Source: Methylobacterium pseudosasicola (GTDB lineage Bacteria > Pseudomonadota > Alphaproteobacteria > Rhizobiales > Beijerinckiaceae). From it: a stretch of DNA of 64,000 nt. This document shows, in pieces, positions 63,745-64,000 of this stretch. Below the pieces are notes generated by a model, which was not told the DNA's origin, searched no databases, and saw nothing but the letters and a program-made list of their open reading frames with translations. The position numbers were made by a program, and so were the translations under genes. The DNA lies in assembly GCF_900114535.1 (NCBI RefSeq), contig NZ_FOTK01000012.1, forward strand, positions 86,334-150,333. Direction: 5' to 3'. Each line of letters opens with the position of its first letter. Position 1 is the first letter of the stretch.

Positions 63745-64000
63745 ACCGGTGTCTAAGAGCGCCTAACAGAACGGGCACGGATTGGGCGGGCGGGCGTTGG
63801 TCGTGATGGCTCGTCCGCTTCTGCCCGATGATCTCTGGACCGAGATTGCGCCGCTTCTGCCGCCGTCCCGCCCACGTCCAAAAGGTGTCCGACGGCCGAT
63901 CGAGAACCGAGCTGCGTTGACCGGCATTCTGTTCGTGCTGCGCTCAGGCGTTCCGTGGGAGATGCTGCCAGCGGAGATGGGCTGCGGCTGCGGGATGAGT
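63745..64000 (+). mobile_element. Left part of an IS5-family insertion sequence (cut by window edge)
   Basis: The region from about 63745 (exact left end not defined) to the window end is the start of an IS5-family (IS427-like) element. Only the 5' part of its transposase is visible. Left inverted repeat and target duplication cannot be proven without the right end. Confidence 0.6.
63806..64000 (+). CDS. IS5-family transposase, N-terminal part
   Basis: The 65 visible residues begin MARPLLPDDLWTEIAPLLPP and continue with RAALTGILFVLRSGVPWEMLP, the standard DUF4096-type N-terminus of IS5-family (IS427 group) transposases. The frame is open to the window edge. The DDE catalytic residues lie outside. 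Whether the gene is intact or split by a programmed frameshift, as often in this group, cannot be seen. Confidence 0.9.
   Translation, partial: MARPLLPDDLWTEIAPLLPPSRPRPKGVRRPIENRAALTGILFVLRSGVPWEMLPAEMGCGCGMS

Noticed and set aside
63745..63805. Exact left end and target duplication of the IS5-family element
   Set aside because: The right end is outside the window, so inverted repeats and target duplication cannot be compared.

Overview
The window is chromosomal DNA of a very GC-rich alphaproteobacterium. It is most likely a pink-pigmented methylotroph of the Methylobacterium/Methylorubrum group. The main evidence is a complete lutABCDEFGH-type lanthanide uptake locus at 50.5-59.8 kb, archaeal-type C1-cofactor genes (MfnB-like and MfnE-like enzymes, a DHPS-like protein and a DUF447 protein) at 46.4-49.8 kb, an MxaD-like protein, a FocA-type formate/nitrite channel, and a dgt-argS-SPOR-nagZ-tatABC gene order typical of Rhizobiales. 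No RNA genes, CRISPR arrays or prophage were seen. The only mobile element is the start of an IS5-family transposase cut by the right edge.

Layout. 0-5.5 kb: a small exported protein, a pterin carbinolamine dehydratase, a NitT/TauT-type ABC importer and a large exported protein of unknown function. 5.5-14.3 kb: erpA opposite dgt, a Gly/Tyr-rich secreted protein with a hairpin over its ribosome binding site, then argS, a SPOR protein, nagZ and tatABC; the scpAB pair often found between nagZ and tatA is absent. 14.3-25.7 kb: tyrS divergent from anmK, a catalase-family protein, a lone MrcB-N-like protein, an EamA exporter, an orphan antitoxin, aroC, a RibBX-type riboflavin enzyme, a LysE exporter, a deacetylase-family protein and an L,D-transpeptidase. 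25.7-32.7 kb: biotin carboxylase subunit (pccA-like), small membrane proteins, a GGCT-like protein, FocA/NirC channel, acylphosphatase, DUF599, DUF3253, YdcF and RraA-like proteins. 32.9-34.5 kb: an AT-richer patch with an MFS transporter that looks foreign. 34.5-38.1 kb: a GST and the translation-factor module epmB-epmA opposite efp. 38.3-44.7 kb: a membrane acyltransferase, a double cold-shock protein, DUF192, a dienelactone-hydrolase-like protein, a single-domain response regulator, an alpha/beta-hydrolase-like protein lacking the usual nucleophile serine, and small proteins.

44.8-59.8 kb is the methylotrophy core. On the minus strand, a tightly overlapped operon (DUF2380 protein, MfnB-like, MfnE-like, DHPS-like, DUF447) is followed by the pair mxaD-like/YVTN propeller. 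Divergently, on the plus strand, lutABCDEFG, then lutH (TonB receptor) and a small exported protein, would carry lanthanides across the outer membrane, periplasm and inner membrane for XoxF-type methanol dehydrogenase. Two features stand out: there is no lanmodulin gene between lutH and the following small exported gene, and the 5' end of lutD runs through a palindromic intergenic repeat. 59.9-63.6 kb holds exopolysaccharide glycosyltransferases and a hemolysin III-type protein.

Several families of GC-rich palindromic repeats sit in the gaps (14.3, 38.1, 44.7, 46.4, 53.5 and 54.7 kb). Start codons were chosen by ribosome binding sites, signal peptides and family length, so several are earlier or later than the longest open frame.
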